DNA of 64,000 nucleotides from JACOXT01 sp964372855 (GCA_964372855.1 CAYJRY010000002.1:15211-79210), one strand, 5' to 3'. Shown: positions 7,452 to 15,655, counted from the stretch's first letter. The notes: generated from the letters alone by a model not told the origin. Made by a program: numbers and translations.

Positions 7452-7494
7452 AAGGGGAAATCGTCGGGAAAAACCGTGAGGTTTGTCCCTTTTA
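7452..7494 (+). terminator. hairpin of terminator or attenuator type before the tRNA cluster
   Basis: AAGGG (7452-7456) pairs with CCCTT (7487-7491), enclosing an inner AAACC-GTGA-GGTTT hairpin (7471-7484), and a short T run follows. The same AAGGGG can instead pair with CCCCTT at 7435-7440, which in turn competes with a CGCAAAG/CTTTGCG helix (7412-7418 with 7438-7444). Mutually exclusive helices are typical of attenuators, but no ligand domain is recognised. Confidence 0.35.
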
Positions 7495-7567
7495 GTGCCT
7501 GTAGCTTAATGGATAAAGCGTCAGATTGCGGATCTGATGACTGCGAGTTCAAGTCTCGCCAGGCACA
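7495..7567 (+). tRNA. tRNA-Arg(GCG)
   Basis: GTGCCTG (7495-7501) pairs with CAGGCAC (7560-7566); the anticodon loop TTGCGGA gives GCG; T-loop TTCAAGT; discriminator A. Bacteria usually read CGN with ACG (inosine), so a G34 is unusual and implies CGC/CGU decoding without tRNA adenosine deaminase. CCA is not encoded. Confidence 0.9.
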
Positions 7568-7571
7568 CAAT

Positions 7572-7658
7572 GGAAGAGTGCAAGAGCGGTTTATTTGGCC
7601 GGTCTCGAAAACCGAGCGGGTCGCAAGACTCACAGAGGTTCGAATCCTCTCTCTTCCG
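7572..7658 (+). tRNA. tRNA-Ser(CGA)
   Basis: GGAAGAG (7572-7578) pairs with CTCTTCC (7651-7657); the anticodon loop CTCGAAA gives CGA; long variable arm; T-loop TTCGAAT; discriminator G. Confidence 0.95.
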
Positions 7659-7664
7659 CTTTTT

Positions 7665-7742
7665 GTCCTTGTAGTTCAATTGGATAGAACGTCAGGTTCC
7701 GAACTTGAAGATTTGAGGGTTCGATTCCCTCCGAGGACACCA
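7665..7742 (+). tRNA. tRNA-Arg(CCG), CCA encoded
   Basis: GTCCTTG (7665-7671) pairs with CGAGGAC (7732-7738); the anticodon loop TTCCGAA gives CCG; T-loop TTCGATT; discriminator A7739 is followed by a genomic CCA (7740-7742). Only 3 nt then separate it from the Nudix start codon. Confidence 0.93.
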
Positions 7743-7745
7743 CTT

Positions 7746-8183
7746 ATGAAATTTCAGTTTTCAGCGGGAGGAATAGTATATAAAAATCAAAAATCAAAAA
7801 TAAAAAATCAAAAAGATGAGATATTAATTCTTGTCGCTCAACATTCACAGCATCATGGCTGGGTTTTTCCAAAAGGACTGATTGGAGATAAAGTTAAAGA
7901 AACAAAGGAAGAAACTGCGTTAAGAGAAGTTAAAGAAGAAACAGGAGTTAGTGCCAAAATTATAAAGCCGTTGACACCTGTTGAGTATTGGTTTAAATTT
8001 GAGGGCGAAACTATTAGGAAAAAAGTATATTATTTCTTAATGGAATATGTTTCCGGAGATACAAGCAAGCATGATATAGAAATGGAAAAAGTCGAATGGT
8101 TAACAATTGATGAGATTGAGGAAAGATTAACTTATCCATCGGATAAGAAAGTGTGGAAAGAAGCAAAAGGAGGGATCGCATAG
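7746..8183 (+). CDS. Nudix hydrolase with an in-frame heptad-repeat insertion
   Basis: A 145-residue Nudix protein: 'FSAGGIVYKN' is the first strand, 'HHGWVFPKGLIGDKVKET' precedes the Nudix helix, and 'ALREVKEETGV' carries the catalytic REUXEEXG core. The family hydrolyses nucleoside diphosphates linked to another group; the nearest group by appearance is diadenosine-tetraphosphate-type hydrolases, but the substrate is not certain. Residues about 12-24 (NQKSKIKNQK...) come from a 35-nt array of five 7-nt units (7781-7815) and form a basic loop between strands. The gene starts 3 nt after a tRNA and its last 15 nt lie inside the next tRNA, so the gene is embedded in a tRNA operon. Confidence 0.9.
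   Translation: MKFQFSAGGIVYKNQKSKIKNQKDEILILVAQHSQHHGWVFPKGLIGDKVKETKEETALREVKEETGVSAKIIKPLTPVEYWFKFEGETIRKKVYYFLMEYVSGDTSKHDIEMEKVEWLTIDEIEERLTYPSDKKVWKEAKGGIA
7781..7815 (+). repeat. heptad array inside the Nudix gene
   Basis: Five 7-nt units: TAAAAAT, CAAAAAT, CAAAAAT, AAAAAAT, CAAAAAG. The array is 35 nt long and is translated as part of the protein. Confidence 0.85.
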
Positions 8184-8255
8184 TGGTCGAGTGCGGTTGC
8201 TTGGAGAGCAGCTATATCCGCAAGGATATCGGGAGTTCGAATCTCCCTCCCTCCG
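8169..8255 (+). tRNA. tRNA-Ser(GGA), 5' end overlaps the Nudix gene
   Basis: GGAGGGA (8169-8175) pairs with TCCCTCC (8248-8254); the anticodon loop TTGGAGA gives GGA; long variable arm; T-loop TTCGAAT; discriminator G. The Nudix stop codon (8181-8183) lies inside the tRNA, so translation and tRNA maturation use the same RNA segment. Confidence 0.95.
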
Positions 8256-8303
8256 CATAATTTTACTTGACTTTTATGAAAAGATAATGCAAACTATTTT
8301 ATA

Positions 8304-9908
8304 ATGGTGAAAACTGCCCTTGTCTTTATTCTATCTTCTATTCTCTATCTTCTATTCTCCGTTCCCTCTACGTTTGCGCAGAATTCTTTACCCACAAACA
8401 CCAATCCTGAAGTGCCAAATAATCTGCACAATTGGACCCAAACAGTGATGATTGAGGTAATGAGCGCTCTATCTTGTCAAATATCAGGTATTGATCCTAT
8501 GAATCCCAAAGGAACGTGTCTTGGAATAGATCAAAAAACTGGAAAAATTGGTTTTCTGCCAAAAGGAGATTTGGAAAAAGGGCAAGTTGGAGGAGCAATT
8601 GGTGGGATGGGAAATATGATTTCTGTCCTTTTTACTCCACCTATCCACACATCTGATTATTTCCAGCATTTAGCTTCAAATTTTGGCGTTGTTAAAAAAA
8701 CATATGCCCAAACAGGAACTGGATTTGAAGGACTAAAACCTCTTCTTAATGTATGGATTGGATTTAGAAATGTTGTTTATTTATTTTTTGTGTTGGTATT
8801 TGTGGTAATTGGTCTTGCGATAATGCTTCGGATAAAAATTGACCCTCGAACTGTCATGACAATCCAGAATCAGATACCGAAAATTATAATAGGTATTTTA
8901 TTGGTAACTTTTTCTTATGCGATAGCTGGTTTTTTGATAGACATGATGTATTTATCAACTCATATAGTTGGTAATCTTATTGTTGATTCAGGAGGTCTAG
9001 ACAAAAGTCTTCCAACACAACTTTCGCAAAAAACCAATCCTTTCTCAGCTGTTGCAGAAACTGGCGCGGGTGGAGGTTTTGCTCCAGGAGGATGGTGGAA
9101 TATTGTTTATTCTCCAGCAAAAGCGATTGCTGAAATTATTACAAACAACTTTTTTGATCCCATTTTAAATGCCCTTCCTGAATTTTTTACAAGAGGATTT
9201 AAAGCTGCTTCTGAAGGTGGTCCATGGTGGAGCCCATTAAGATGGCCTGGCATTAAGCAAATAGTTGGATTCACAATCGATGCGATCTTTGAAGTGCCGG
9301 TTAGGTTCACGCATGTGTTTTTTGGTAGCATCTTTGGCTTACTTGCTTATATAATAATCTCAATTGCCCTTCTAATTGCACTTTTTAGGCTCTGGTTTAC
9401 CTTGCTTTTTGCTTATGTTCATATACTTATAGACGTGATTCTAGCTCCTTTCTGGATCATAGGAGGACTTATTCCTGGAAGTCCAGTAAATGTAGGCGGA
9501 TGGTTTCGAGATATTATAGCTAATTTAGCAGCGTTTCCTGCAGCAATTGCTATGTTTTTGTTGGGAATATTATTCATAAAAGCATTTGATAACTTACCAC
9601 CTACTGCATTCGTACCTCCACTTATTGGAGCAAGAGCTACTCCTGAAGAGATTGGTTCTCTAATTGGACTTGGGATTATTCTTATGACACCCAATGTCGT
9701 CAATATGCTCAAGGCAGCTCTGAAGGCACCGAAAGTCGACACAGGCTCCGCCCTTGCCCCACTTATGGCTGGAGGTACGGTTTTGGGAGGGTCTGCTAAA
9801 TCAACAGTCGGTATGGGAGTAACATATGTTGCTGGTGACCCTCTACATAGAGAGAAAGGGATTAAGGGGATTGGATACTATCTCCAAAGAAGACTTCTAG
9901 GAGGATAG
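8304..9908 (+). CDS. VirB6/TrbL-like multi-spanning membrane protein
   Basis: A 534-residue protein with a signal peptide ending near FAQN (about residue 26), a periplasmic N-terminal region, and some six or more membrane helices from about residue 150 onward ('VVYLFFVLVFVVIGLAIML', 'IIIGILLVTFSYAIAGFLI', 'IIISIALLIALFRLWF', 'AIAMFLLGILFI'). This is the layout of VirB6/TrbL proteins, which form the inner-membrane channel of type IV secretion systems. The PrgI, VirB4 and pilin-like genes of the same system lie downstream. The hydrophobic core of its signal peptide (ILSSILYLLF) is encoded by a heptad array (8324-8358). The first ATG (8304) overlaps a TATAAT-like box. Confidence 0.8.
   Translation: MVKTALVFILSSILYLLFSVPSTFAQNSLPTNTNPEVPNNLHNWTQTVMIEVMSALSCQISGIDPMNPKGTCLGIDQKTGKIGFLPKGDLEKGQVGGAIGGMGNMISVLFTPPIHTSDYFQHLASNFGVVKKTYAQTGTGFEGLKPLLNVWIGFRNVVYLFFVLVFVVIGLAIMLRIKIDPRTVMTIQNQIPKIIIGILLVTFSYAIAGFLIDMMYLSTHIVGNLIVDSGGLDKSLPTQLSQKTNPFSAVAETGAGGGFAPGGWWNIVYSPAKAIAEIITNNFFDPILNALPEFFTRGFKAASEGGPWWSPLRWPGIKQIVGFTIDAIFEVPVRFTHVFFGSIFGLLAYIIISIALLIALFRLWFTLLFAYVHILIDVILAPFWIIGGLIPGSPVNVGGWFRDIIANLAAFPAAIAMFLLGILFIKAFDNLPPTAFVPPLIGARATPEEIGSLIGLGIILMTPNVVNMLKAALKAPKVDTGSALAPLMAGGTVLGGSAKSTVGMGVTYVAGDPLHREKGIKGIGYYLQRRLLGG
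8324..8358 (+). repeat. heptad array encoding the signal peptide core of the VirB6-like protein
   Basis: Five 7-nt units: CTTTATT, CTATCTT, CTATTCT, CTATCTT, CTATTCT. The CTATCTT unit is the same as in the right arm of four-helix-bundle element A (13710-13772). Confidence 0.75.
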
Positions 9909-9928
9909 TTTCTTCTTAGTTATTTCTT

Positions 9929-12900
9929 TTATTTCACCTTTCTTGCCTCATCCACAAATTCTGCAACAACGATAATTGAAGATGGCAATACTACGTCTCG
10001 AAAAAGAACCCACAAGATAAAAGCGAAAGTCACTTTCTTTTTCTTTCTCATATAACTTGCAAGCTCTGGACTTATGATTCCTTGTCTAACTGTATCATCA
10101 ATTAAATTTGATATTTCCGTCTCTATAAAAGATTCTGCCTTCACCCCTGCCCATCTTTTAGCAACAGATGTTGGCTGACGTGTTCCTTCTAATATTAGTT
10201 TTAATATTGCCTGACGTTTTCCTGGATCTGTAATTAATATATCTATCAAAGCTTCAAAGGTAGGAAAATTAACTTCCTTTGCAGTTTCGATACCTTCTGG
10301 ACTTGAAATATTAGTAACTATCTCCTCCATTGCTTTAACAGAGTCTTCAGCGCTTAACCCTCCAGGATTTGCCATTAATTTGATAAAAGCTCCTTGTCCT
10401 TTGTTGAATGCTCCTAAATCTGAACCCGCTCGCCTTTTATAAAAAGTCTGACCGGGCCCTGAATAATCCAAAAGTTCAAAAGGTATATCGTTCATAAATG
10501 GCATGTATGGAAAAATAATATCTGCTAAATGTGGTGCAAGTTTCTGGCCTTCTATCTTAACTGCATCTATAAAAGCCTGTTCTTCTGGAGTATAAGCATC
10601 CTCGGCCGAAAGAGGAGGTAATTCTTGTCCCATTGCTTGTTTTATCATTCTTTCGTGATGAAGAAGAACTTTTCCTTTAAACAATGTCCAACTCTCTTCG
10701 CTCCACCCGCCAACAACTTCATTTCTTAAAGTAGCTAAATCTTTAGCTTTGCTCGCATCTGGTGTACCATCTGCATATTTTATATTCGTTAAATAATCCA
10801 TCGTTAGAGGGACATTTGTTAAGGCAATCTTCTTCCATATTTCTTCCCTAACAAGATATCCTAATTTTCTGCTTCCTCCAATGTTTCCATTTTTAATAAG
10901 CATGCTTAATCCGTAGTCTAAGTTATTAATAAGAGGCATAAATAAATCTCTATACTCTTGTTGGTCTTGTAGGGTTACTGCATCTTTTGGATCTATATTA
11001 GGATTACTTTTAAATCTTTTATTAATTCTATTGTTGATTCTTTCTAAAGCATTTTTATCAATCATATTATCCATAAAATTCATTACACTAATCCTATTGT
11101 CATTGGTATCTCTCAAATTAGAAAAAACCTGGTCAAAAGCCATATTTTCCATTCGCCAACCACTATACACTCCAGATGTATGATATTGAGCGCCATTTTC
11201 CATCTTCCTCACATCAACTCCCCCAAACTCTTTAATCCTATTCCCATCAAGTTTCTCGCCCGTGTATCTCATAAATTCTTGATATCTATCTGTTACCTTA
11301 CCTAAAAACTCTATTCCATGGCTTGTATGTCTGCTTGTTGCTCCTCCTCCCAATTGAAACCTTCTTAGAAACCATTCATTCCAGTTGAGTACCCTTACTA
11401 TATCTTCTTGAGGGAAAGAAGCATATCGTTTCCTATCTTCAGGCATCTGCCCAGTTGCTATATTTTCTCCCCCTCTAAGTGTGATATTAAAAAATGTCCT
11501 ACCTGCACCTAATGCCCGATTTATTTCCCATTCCTCCATTAGCCATGGTGTTTCATTGCCTTCCATATCTCTTCTATATTCTTCATATTCGCTTCTAATA
11601 ACGCCCTTTCTATTTAAATTTCTAAATATCTCTTCTACCTCTATTTTTAATGCTGCATAACCATCTTCTGTGATTCTTTTGTCTTTTGCCAAATAATCTT
11701 TATACTTTTGTTCATAAAGCCTCATTACAAGTCCTGATCCATTCACATCTCTCATATTTGTGAAGTGGAAATAGCTAATAGTCTCTGCTACCCTACCAAA
11801 AGTCTCAAAATTTCCAGTAAGAATACCTGAGTTCATTGTATGAAAATACTGAGCGGCTGTTTTCAAGCTAAAGAAATACCTATATCTTTCATTGTCATCT
11901 CTGCTCATGAAGCCGAGTAAAGTATTTAAATTGGAACTTGCATACAAATCCATTTCATAATGTCCCATTTCAGATGGCTCTTCAAAGGATTTAAAAATAA
12001 GTTCTGAAGCAAGTCCTTCCCGTAATTCTTTAAAATAGCGAACTAATCTTAGTATCTCTGTAGGAAAACCTCCAGTTTCTACTGGATTAGAATTTTTGAT
12101 AAATTCATCAATATCTTTAACTAAGCTAGCTCTTGCTTGTTTTAGTTCTGGAGTAAATGATGGATTGGTTATATCATTTGGGTCAAGATTTGCATTTTGT
12201 AAGTTTTCTAAAAACTCATTGGCCCTATCAAAAAGAGCCCTTTCTGTTTCCCTCATTCCTCCTCTTCCTTCTGATTGCTGTCGTGCGAATAATAAATCTG
12301 CCAGTCTAGGGAAAATTTGCGTTGTTAATACTTCTATTTCATTTTGGTTTGTTATATTTTGCATTCTTCTCGAAAGATCTAGTCTTAATTGTCTAATTTT
12401 ATTAGCATCAAGATAACCATACTCTTGATTAAATTTCTTGATAAGATTTAATGCCTCTTGATCTGTAATTCCAGTTACATCTATTGGTCCGGGTTCTTGA
12501 TCTGTTTGTCCTCCCCCCGTTGCTGCTAGACCCGACTCAATTAATGTGCGCATTTGGGATTCGGTGAAGTCTCCTTCATCCCTAAGAATTCTGGCTTTTC
12601 TTAAAAGCTGTTCTGTTGTATAGTTATAAACTCCGGCTTGACTACCTGTTTTACCTTTTTCGCCCAACCCCTCATAGTGAGCCTTTAATATCGCTTTCTT
12701 TTGTTCTTCTGATAGTCTTTGCCCCAATAGCTTTTCAGCTTTTTTTATACGCTCTTGATCAGAAAGTAATGTATTCTCAATAACTTGTTTTGCTTCTACC
12801 TTCTGTCCATCTTTTGAAGTAACAGTTTTTGGAGAATAACCTAATTTGATAGCTGTTTCTATAGTTGATCTTGTATCGGGATTTTTTAGCTCATCTGGTG

Positions 12901-13111
12901 TAAACGAAGCGTACCATTCTTTTCTTAAAGCCTCTTTATCAATAATTTCCCCAGAACGGACTTGTATTTTTGCAGATTCTTTATTAACTTGTTTTTCTTG
13001 AGGAATCTTGTGTTCAACTTTCTGTTCTTTTCGAATTCTTGGACTCTCTGATCTTAGAGTGTTTTCTTCTGATCTTTCTGGGTTTATTTGTGGATTTTGT
13101 GGCTGTGGCAT
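9929..13111 (-). CDS. large hypothetical protein (1060 residues) beside the secretion locus
   Basis: A largely soluble, charged, helix-rich protein. The start is placed at the ATG at 13111 (MPQPQNPQINPERSEEN) because GGAGGGAGG lies 5-13 nt before it; the frame is open 40 codons further upstream, but that part comes from a palindromic repeat. Residues about 1-90 are low-complexity and polar, the middle is globular, and residues about 1025-1050 form a single hydrophobic helix (FAFILWVLFRDVVLPSSIIVVAEF), so it is probably tail-anchored. It converges on the VirB6-like gene. No family is recognised; large proteins of this kind next to secretion genes may be substrates or structural parts, but that is conjecture. 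Confidence 0.75.
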   Translation of the reverse strand: MPQPQNPQINPERSEENTLRSESPRIRKEQKVEHKIPQEKQVNKESAKIQVRSGEIIDKEALRKEWYASFTPDELKNPDTRSTIETAIKLGYSPKTVTSKDGQKVEAKQVIENTLLSDQERIKKAEKLLGQRLSEEQKKAILKAHYEGLGEKGKTGSQAGVYNYTTEQLLRKARILRDEGDFTESQMRTLIESGLAATGGGQTDQEPGPIDVTGITDQEALNLIKKFNQEYGYLDANKIRQLRLDLSRRMQNITNQNEIEVLTTQIFPRLADLLFARQQSEGRGGMRETERALFDRANEFLENLQNANLDPNDITNPSFTPELKQARASLVKDIDEFIKNSNPVETGGFPTEILRLVRYFKELREGLASELIFKSFEEPSEMGHYEMDLYASSNLNTLLGFMSRDDNERYRYFFSLKTAAQYFHTMNSGILTGNFETFGRVAETISYFHFTNMRDVNGSGLVMRLYEQKYKDYLAKDKRITEDGYAALKIEVEEIFRNLNRKGVIRSEYEEYRRDMEGNETPWLMEEWEINRALGAGRTFFNITLRGGENIATGQMPEDRKRYASFPQEDIVRVLNWNEWFLRRFQLGGGATSRHTSHGIEFLGKVTDRYQEFMRYTGEKLDGNRIKEFGGVDVRKMENGAQYHTSGVYSGWRMENMAFDQVFSNLRDTNDNRISVMNFMDNMIDKNALERINNRINKRFKSNPNIDPKDAVTLQDQQEYRDLFMPLINNLDYGLSMLIKNGNIGGSRKLGYLVREEIWKKIALTNVPLTMDYLTNIKYADGTPDASKAKDLATLRNEVVGGWSEESWTLFKGKVLLHHERMIKQAMGQELPPLSAEDAYTPEEQAFIDAVKIEGQKLAPHLADIIFPYMPFMNDIPFELLDYSGPGQTFYKRRAGSDLGAFNKGQGAFIKLMANPGGLSAEDSVKAMEEIVTNISSPEGIETAKEVNFPTFEALIDILITDPGKRQAILKLILEGTRQPTSVAKRWAGVKAESFIETEISNLIDDTVRQGIISPELASYMRKKKKVTFAFILWVLFRDVVLPSSIIVVAEFVDEARKVK

Positions 13112-13179
13112 ATCTTTTCCTCCCTCCATAAAAATCTCTCCACCCTTAGCATAGGGTGTTTGAGTTATATTTGTCAATC

Positions 13180-13246
13180 CTTCGACTTTGCTCAGGATAA
13201 ATTCCTTTCTCATACTGGCTGCAGGATACACTGAGCGTAGTCTAAG
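13180..13246. repeat. REP-like imperfect inverted repeat
   Basis: CTTCGACTTTGCTCAG (13180-13195) faces CTGAGCGTAGTCTAAG (13231-13246); 13 of 16 positions are complementary. The motif CTTCGACTACGCTCAG is a known type of dispersed palindromic repeat in many bacteria. It lies just upstream of the 1060-residue gene and artificially extends its reading frame. Confidence 0.65.
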
Positions 13247-13276
13247 TGCTTGACTTTTAGTGGCCAGAAAGCTGAC

Positions 13277-13772
13277 ACGTAGTAGACGATCATGGATAGA
13301 TTTGACGATAGATGGTGGAAGGTAGAAACTATAAACTTTAATTATGATCAGGAGTTTTAGGGATTTGGAAGTATATAAGGAAGCTTATGATTAGCTCTAA
13401 TAGTCAACAGAAATGTTAACAAATTTCCTCTATTTGAAAGAAATGATCTTGGTTTACAGTTACGAAAGGCGTCTAAATCTGTACCCGCAAATATTGCAGA
13501 AGGTTGGGCAAAAAGACGCTTTGATAAACAATTTAAGCTCCATTTAGAATCAGCAATTGGATCTTGTAATGAGATGGAAGTCCATATCAGTTTCGCAAAA
13601 GACTTAAGATTTTGGGATAAAAGTTTTTGTGAGGAATTAATAAAAAGATATTTATTATTAGGAGGAAAGCTTACAAATCTTCGAAATAATTGGAAAACTT
13701 TCTAACAATCTATCTTCAACTTTCTATCTTCAAAATACCACCATCTATCTTCCATCTTCTACTGTCTATTGC
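13277..13772 (+). mobile_element. four-helix-bundle element A (degraded)
   Basis: A four-helix-bundle pseudogene is enclosed by facing heptad arrays. The right arm is nine consecutive 7-nt units from 13710 (CTATCTT, CAACTTT, CTATCTT, CAAAATA, CCACCAT, CTATCTT, CCATCTT, CTACTGT, CTATTGC). The left arm is more diverged but holds the exact complement GATAGATGGTGG (13307-13318) of CCACCATCTATC (13738-13749), with flanking units in register. Outer limits are approximate. See the elements at 14402, 16597 and 57887. Confidence 0.65.
13344..13705 (+). pseudogene. four-helix-bundle (S23/IVP family) gene with a frameshift
   Basis: The ATG at 13344 opens MIRSFRDLEVYKEAYD and meets TAG at 13392. Reading from 13391 in another frame continues LALIVNRNVNKFPLFERNDLG and then 'KASKSVPANIAEGWAKRRFDKQF', the S23/IVP signature, to a TAA at 13705. 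One missing T near 13391 explains the break. The full product would be about 120 residues, the family's normal size. It could be a real frameshift or a base-calling error in a run of similar bases. The family forms pentameric four-helix bundles and is related to Avd of diversity-generating retroelements. Confidence 0.8.
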
Positions 13773-13828
13773 TTGGGCTATTCTGTATTTGCTAATCTAG
13801 ACTAAACGATTTAAAATAGGCACAAAAC

Positions 13829-14434
13829 ATGAATATTGCAGTTCTCGGTGGTAGTTTTGACCCGCCACATATTGGCCATTATTTTGTAATTAAACAAATT
13901 TTAGAATTACGTAAAGATATTGACAAAATTTTGCTTGTTCCTGCCTACAAACACCAATGGAAACCTAGCTTTGCCTCAGTTGAGGATAGATTAAATATGC
14001 TTAAGTATTTTGTGGATAATCGCGTTAGTATTTCCGATATAGAAATCCAAAGAAAAGGCATAAGCTATACAATAGACACCATTAAAGAACTGAAATCTCA
14101 AACAAAGTCAAAAATTTATTGGATAGTTGGGTCAGATATATTATATGAATTTAACAGATGGGAGAAAAAAGACAAACTCGTTAAGCTAGCTCGTTTTTTG
14201 GTTTTCCCAAGAGACCCATATCAAATACCTAAAAAAACTCAATATGGGTTTGAATGCATACAAGACAAATGTCTTATTACAACCAATATCTCATCAACCG
14301 CAATTAGGCAAAGAGTCAAAGAAGGAAAATCAATAACTGCTATGGTTCTAAAAGAGGTTGAAGAATATATAACAATGAACAAACTCTACAAACAAAATCC
14401 TAAATTCGAATATCGAAATACGAAACAATATTAA
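13829..14434 (+). CDS. nadD: nicotinate-nucleotide adenylyltransferase
   Basis: A 201-residue nucleotidyltransferase with 'MNIAVLGGSFDPPHIGHYFV' (GGSFDPxHxGH, the ATP-binding motif) and, near the C-terminus, 'ISSTAIRQRVKEGKS' (the ISSTxIR motif). It converts nicotinate mononucleotide to deamido-NAD. The last dozen residues (NPKFEYRNTKQY) are encoded by the left heptad arm of element B, so the insertion has replaced or extended the native C-terminus. nadE, the next step of the pathway, follows after the element; the two were presumably adjacent before it arrived. Confidence 0.95.
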   Translation: MNIAVLGGSFDPPHIGHYFVIKQILELRKDIDKILLVPAYKHQWKPSFASVEDRLNMLKYFVDNRVSISDIEIQRKGISYTIDTIKELKSQTKSKIYWIVGSDILYEFNRWEKKDKLVKLARFLVFPRDPYQIPKKTQYGFECIQDKCLITTNISSTAIRQRVKEGKSITAMVLKEVEEYITMNKLYKQNPKFEYRNTKQY

Positions 14435-14858
14435 ATGACAGAAATACAAAATAAAAAACAATATGATTTAGAAAAGCGTACGTTTGAATTTGCTAGGAGG
14501 TGTAGAATTTTTGTTAAAATACTTCCCAAGACAATAGGTAACATTGAAGATTGTAAGCAACTTGTTAGATCTTCTAGTTCAATTGGAGCAAATTATATTG
14601 AAGCCAATGAATCACTTAGTAAGAAAGATTTTGTTTTAAGAGTTAAAATATGTAGAAAAGAAGCAAAGGAAAGTAGATATTGGTTAAGGCTTATCGATAC
14701 AAATAATGATTCAGGGTTAGAAAAAGAGAGACAAACCCTTATTAACGAGGCGACTGAGCTCATGAATATCTTTGGATCTATTATTAGAAAGTCTGAATAG
14801 ATTTGAAAATTTAAATTTTTGTATTTGTTTCGGATTTCGAATTTTGGTATTCGAATTT
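14402..14858 (+). mobile_element. four-helix-bundle element B, between nadD and nadE
   Basis: The left arm is AAATTCG, AATATCG, AAATACG, AAACAAT (14402-14429). The right arm contains CGGATTT, CGAATTT, TGGTATT, CGAATTT (14831-14858). The arms face each other (AAATTCGAAT against ATTCGAATTT and so on) and enclose one four-helix-bundle gene. The left arm ends 2 nt before the nadD stop codon and the right arm ends 5 nt before the nadE start codon, so the element fills the whole intergenic space of a nadDE operon. Length about 457 nt. Confidence 0.75.
14435..14800 (+). CDS. four-helix-bundle protein (S23/IVP family)
   Basis: A 121-residue all-helical protein. 'YDLEKRTFEFARRCRIFVKILPKTI' is helix 1, and 'QLVRSSSSIGANYIEANESLSKKDFVLRVKICRKEAKES' is the family's central region (usual form 'lrrsa.SipaNiaEg.......f...l.ia..s..E'). 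The ATG follows the nadD stop codon with no gap. Known members sit in 23S rRNA intervening sequences or accompany reverse transcriptases (Avd); the molecular role of free members is unknown, with nucleic-acid binding the usual guess. It is carried inside facing heptad arms. Confidence 0.88.
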   Translation: MTEIQNKKQYDLEKRTFEFARRCRIFVKILPKTIGNIEDCKQLVRSSSSIGANYIEANESLSKKDFVLRVKICRKEAKESRYWLRLIDTNNDSGLEKERQTLINEATELMNIFGSIIRKSE

Positions 14859-14863
14859 TAAAT

Positions 14864-15655
14864 ATGAACAATTCTTTACCCATTATCAATCTAACTACCG
14901 AAATAGGCAGAATTACTTCCTTTATAAAAAATGTTCTTAAAAAAGAAGATTTTAAAAATGTTGTTATCGGAATGTCTGGTGGTATTGACTCAACAACTAG
15001 CTTCTACCTTATTAAAGAATCTGTTGCTTCTCAAAATATTTATGTTGCACATCTTTATTATTTCAAATCTTATTTTAATGAACTAAAACCTATTTTAAAA
15101 GAAGCTAGGATTCCAAAAGAAAATATCTATGAAATATCCATCGCGCCCATCGTCTCCACCTTCGAGGTGGGGTTGCGCCTGCGGCACACCTCGAAGGTGA
15201 ATTTTGTGAATCGTGTCCGTCTCGGCAACATAATGGCAAGGATAAGAATGATTATTCTTTTTGACCTTGCCAAAAAACATAACGGCCTTGTTTGCGGAAC
15301 AGAAAATAAATCAGAGGCACTTTTAGGGTATTTTACTCGTCATGGCGATGAAGCATCGGATTTTGAACCTATACAGCATCTCTACAAAACCCAAGTTTAT
15401 CAACTCGCCAAATATCTTAAAGTTCCGCATAGCATAATTAATCAAGTTCCAACAGCAGGGCTTTGGGAAGGACAAAGCGATGAGGGAGAATTTGGTTTTT
15501 CATATAAAGAAGCTGACAAAGTTTTATATTATTATTTCGATAAAAAACTAAGTGTCTCAGAAATCACAAAAATGGGTTTTAAGAATGCTCAAAAAATAAT
15601 AGACTTTTCTCATAAAAACTCCTTCAAGCATAATTTGCCATACACAATAGAATAA
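14864..15655 (+). CDS. nadE: NAD synthetase, ammonia-dependent type
   Basis: A 263-residue N-type ATP pyrophosphatase: 'VVIGMSGGIDSTTSFYL' is the PP-loop (about residue 36), 'RLGNIMARIRMIILFDLA' and 'GLVCGTENKSEALLGYFTRHGD' are the classic NadE motifs, and 'VPTAGLWEGQSDEGEFGFSY' is the C-terminal loop. It amidates deamido-NAD to NAD. There is no glutaminase domain, so free ammonia is the donor. The start at 14864 is chosen because the 15 codons upstream are array-derived. An exact 13-nt GC-rich inverted repeat (15157-15199) lies inside the gene in a variable surface region and keeps the frame. Confidence 0.95.
   Translation: MNNSLPIINLTTEIGRITSFIKNVLKKEDFKNVVIGMSGGIDSTTSFYLIKESVASQNIYVAHLYYFKSYFNELKPILKEARIPKENIYEISIAPIVSTFEVGLRLRHTSKVNFVNRVRLGNIMARIRMIILFDLAKKHNGLVCGTENKSEALLGYFTRHGDEASDFEPIQHLYKTQVYQLAKYLKVPHSIINQVPTAGLWEGQSDEGEFGFSYKEADKVLYYYFDKKLSVSEITKMGFKNAQKIIDFSHKNSFKHNLPYTIE
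15157..15199. repeat. GC-rich palindrome inserted in nadE
   Basis: CACCTTCGAGGTG (15157-15169) and its exact complement CACCTCGAAGGTG (15187-15199) surround a GC-rich loop. Base composition contrasts with the rest of nadE, and the insertion preserves the reading frame (codes for about TFEVGLRLRHTSK). Confidence 0.8.

Noticed and set aside
12096..12416. Plus-strand 106-codon frame inside the 1060-residue gene
   Set aside because: It is a shadow of the minus-strand gene, lacks a start signal and has no domain resemblance. Similar shadow frames opposite dnaA, virB4, the P-type ATPase and others were dropped for the same reason.
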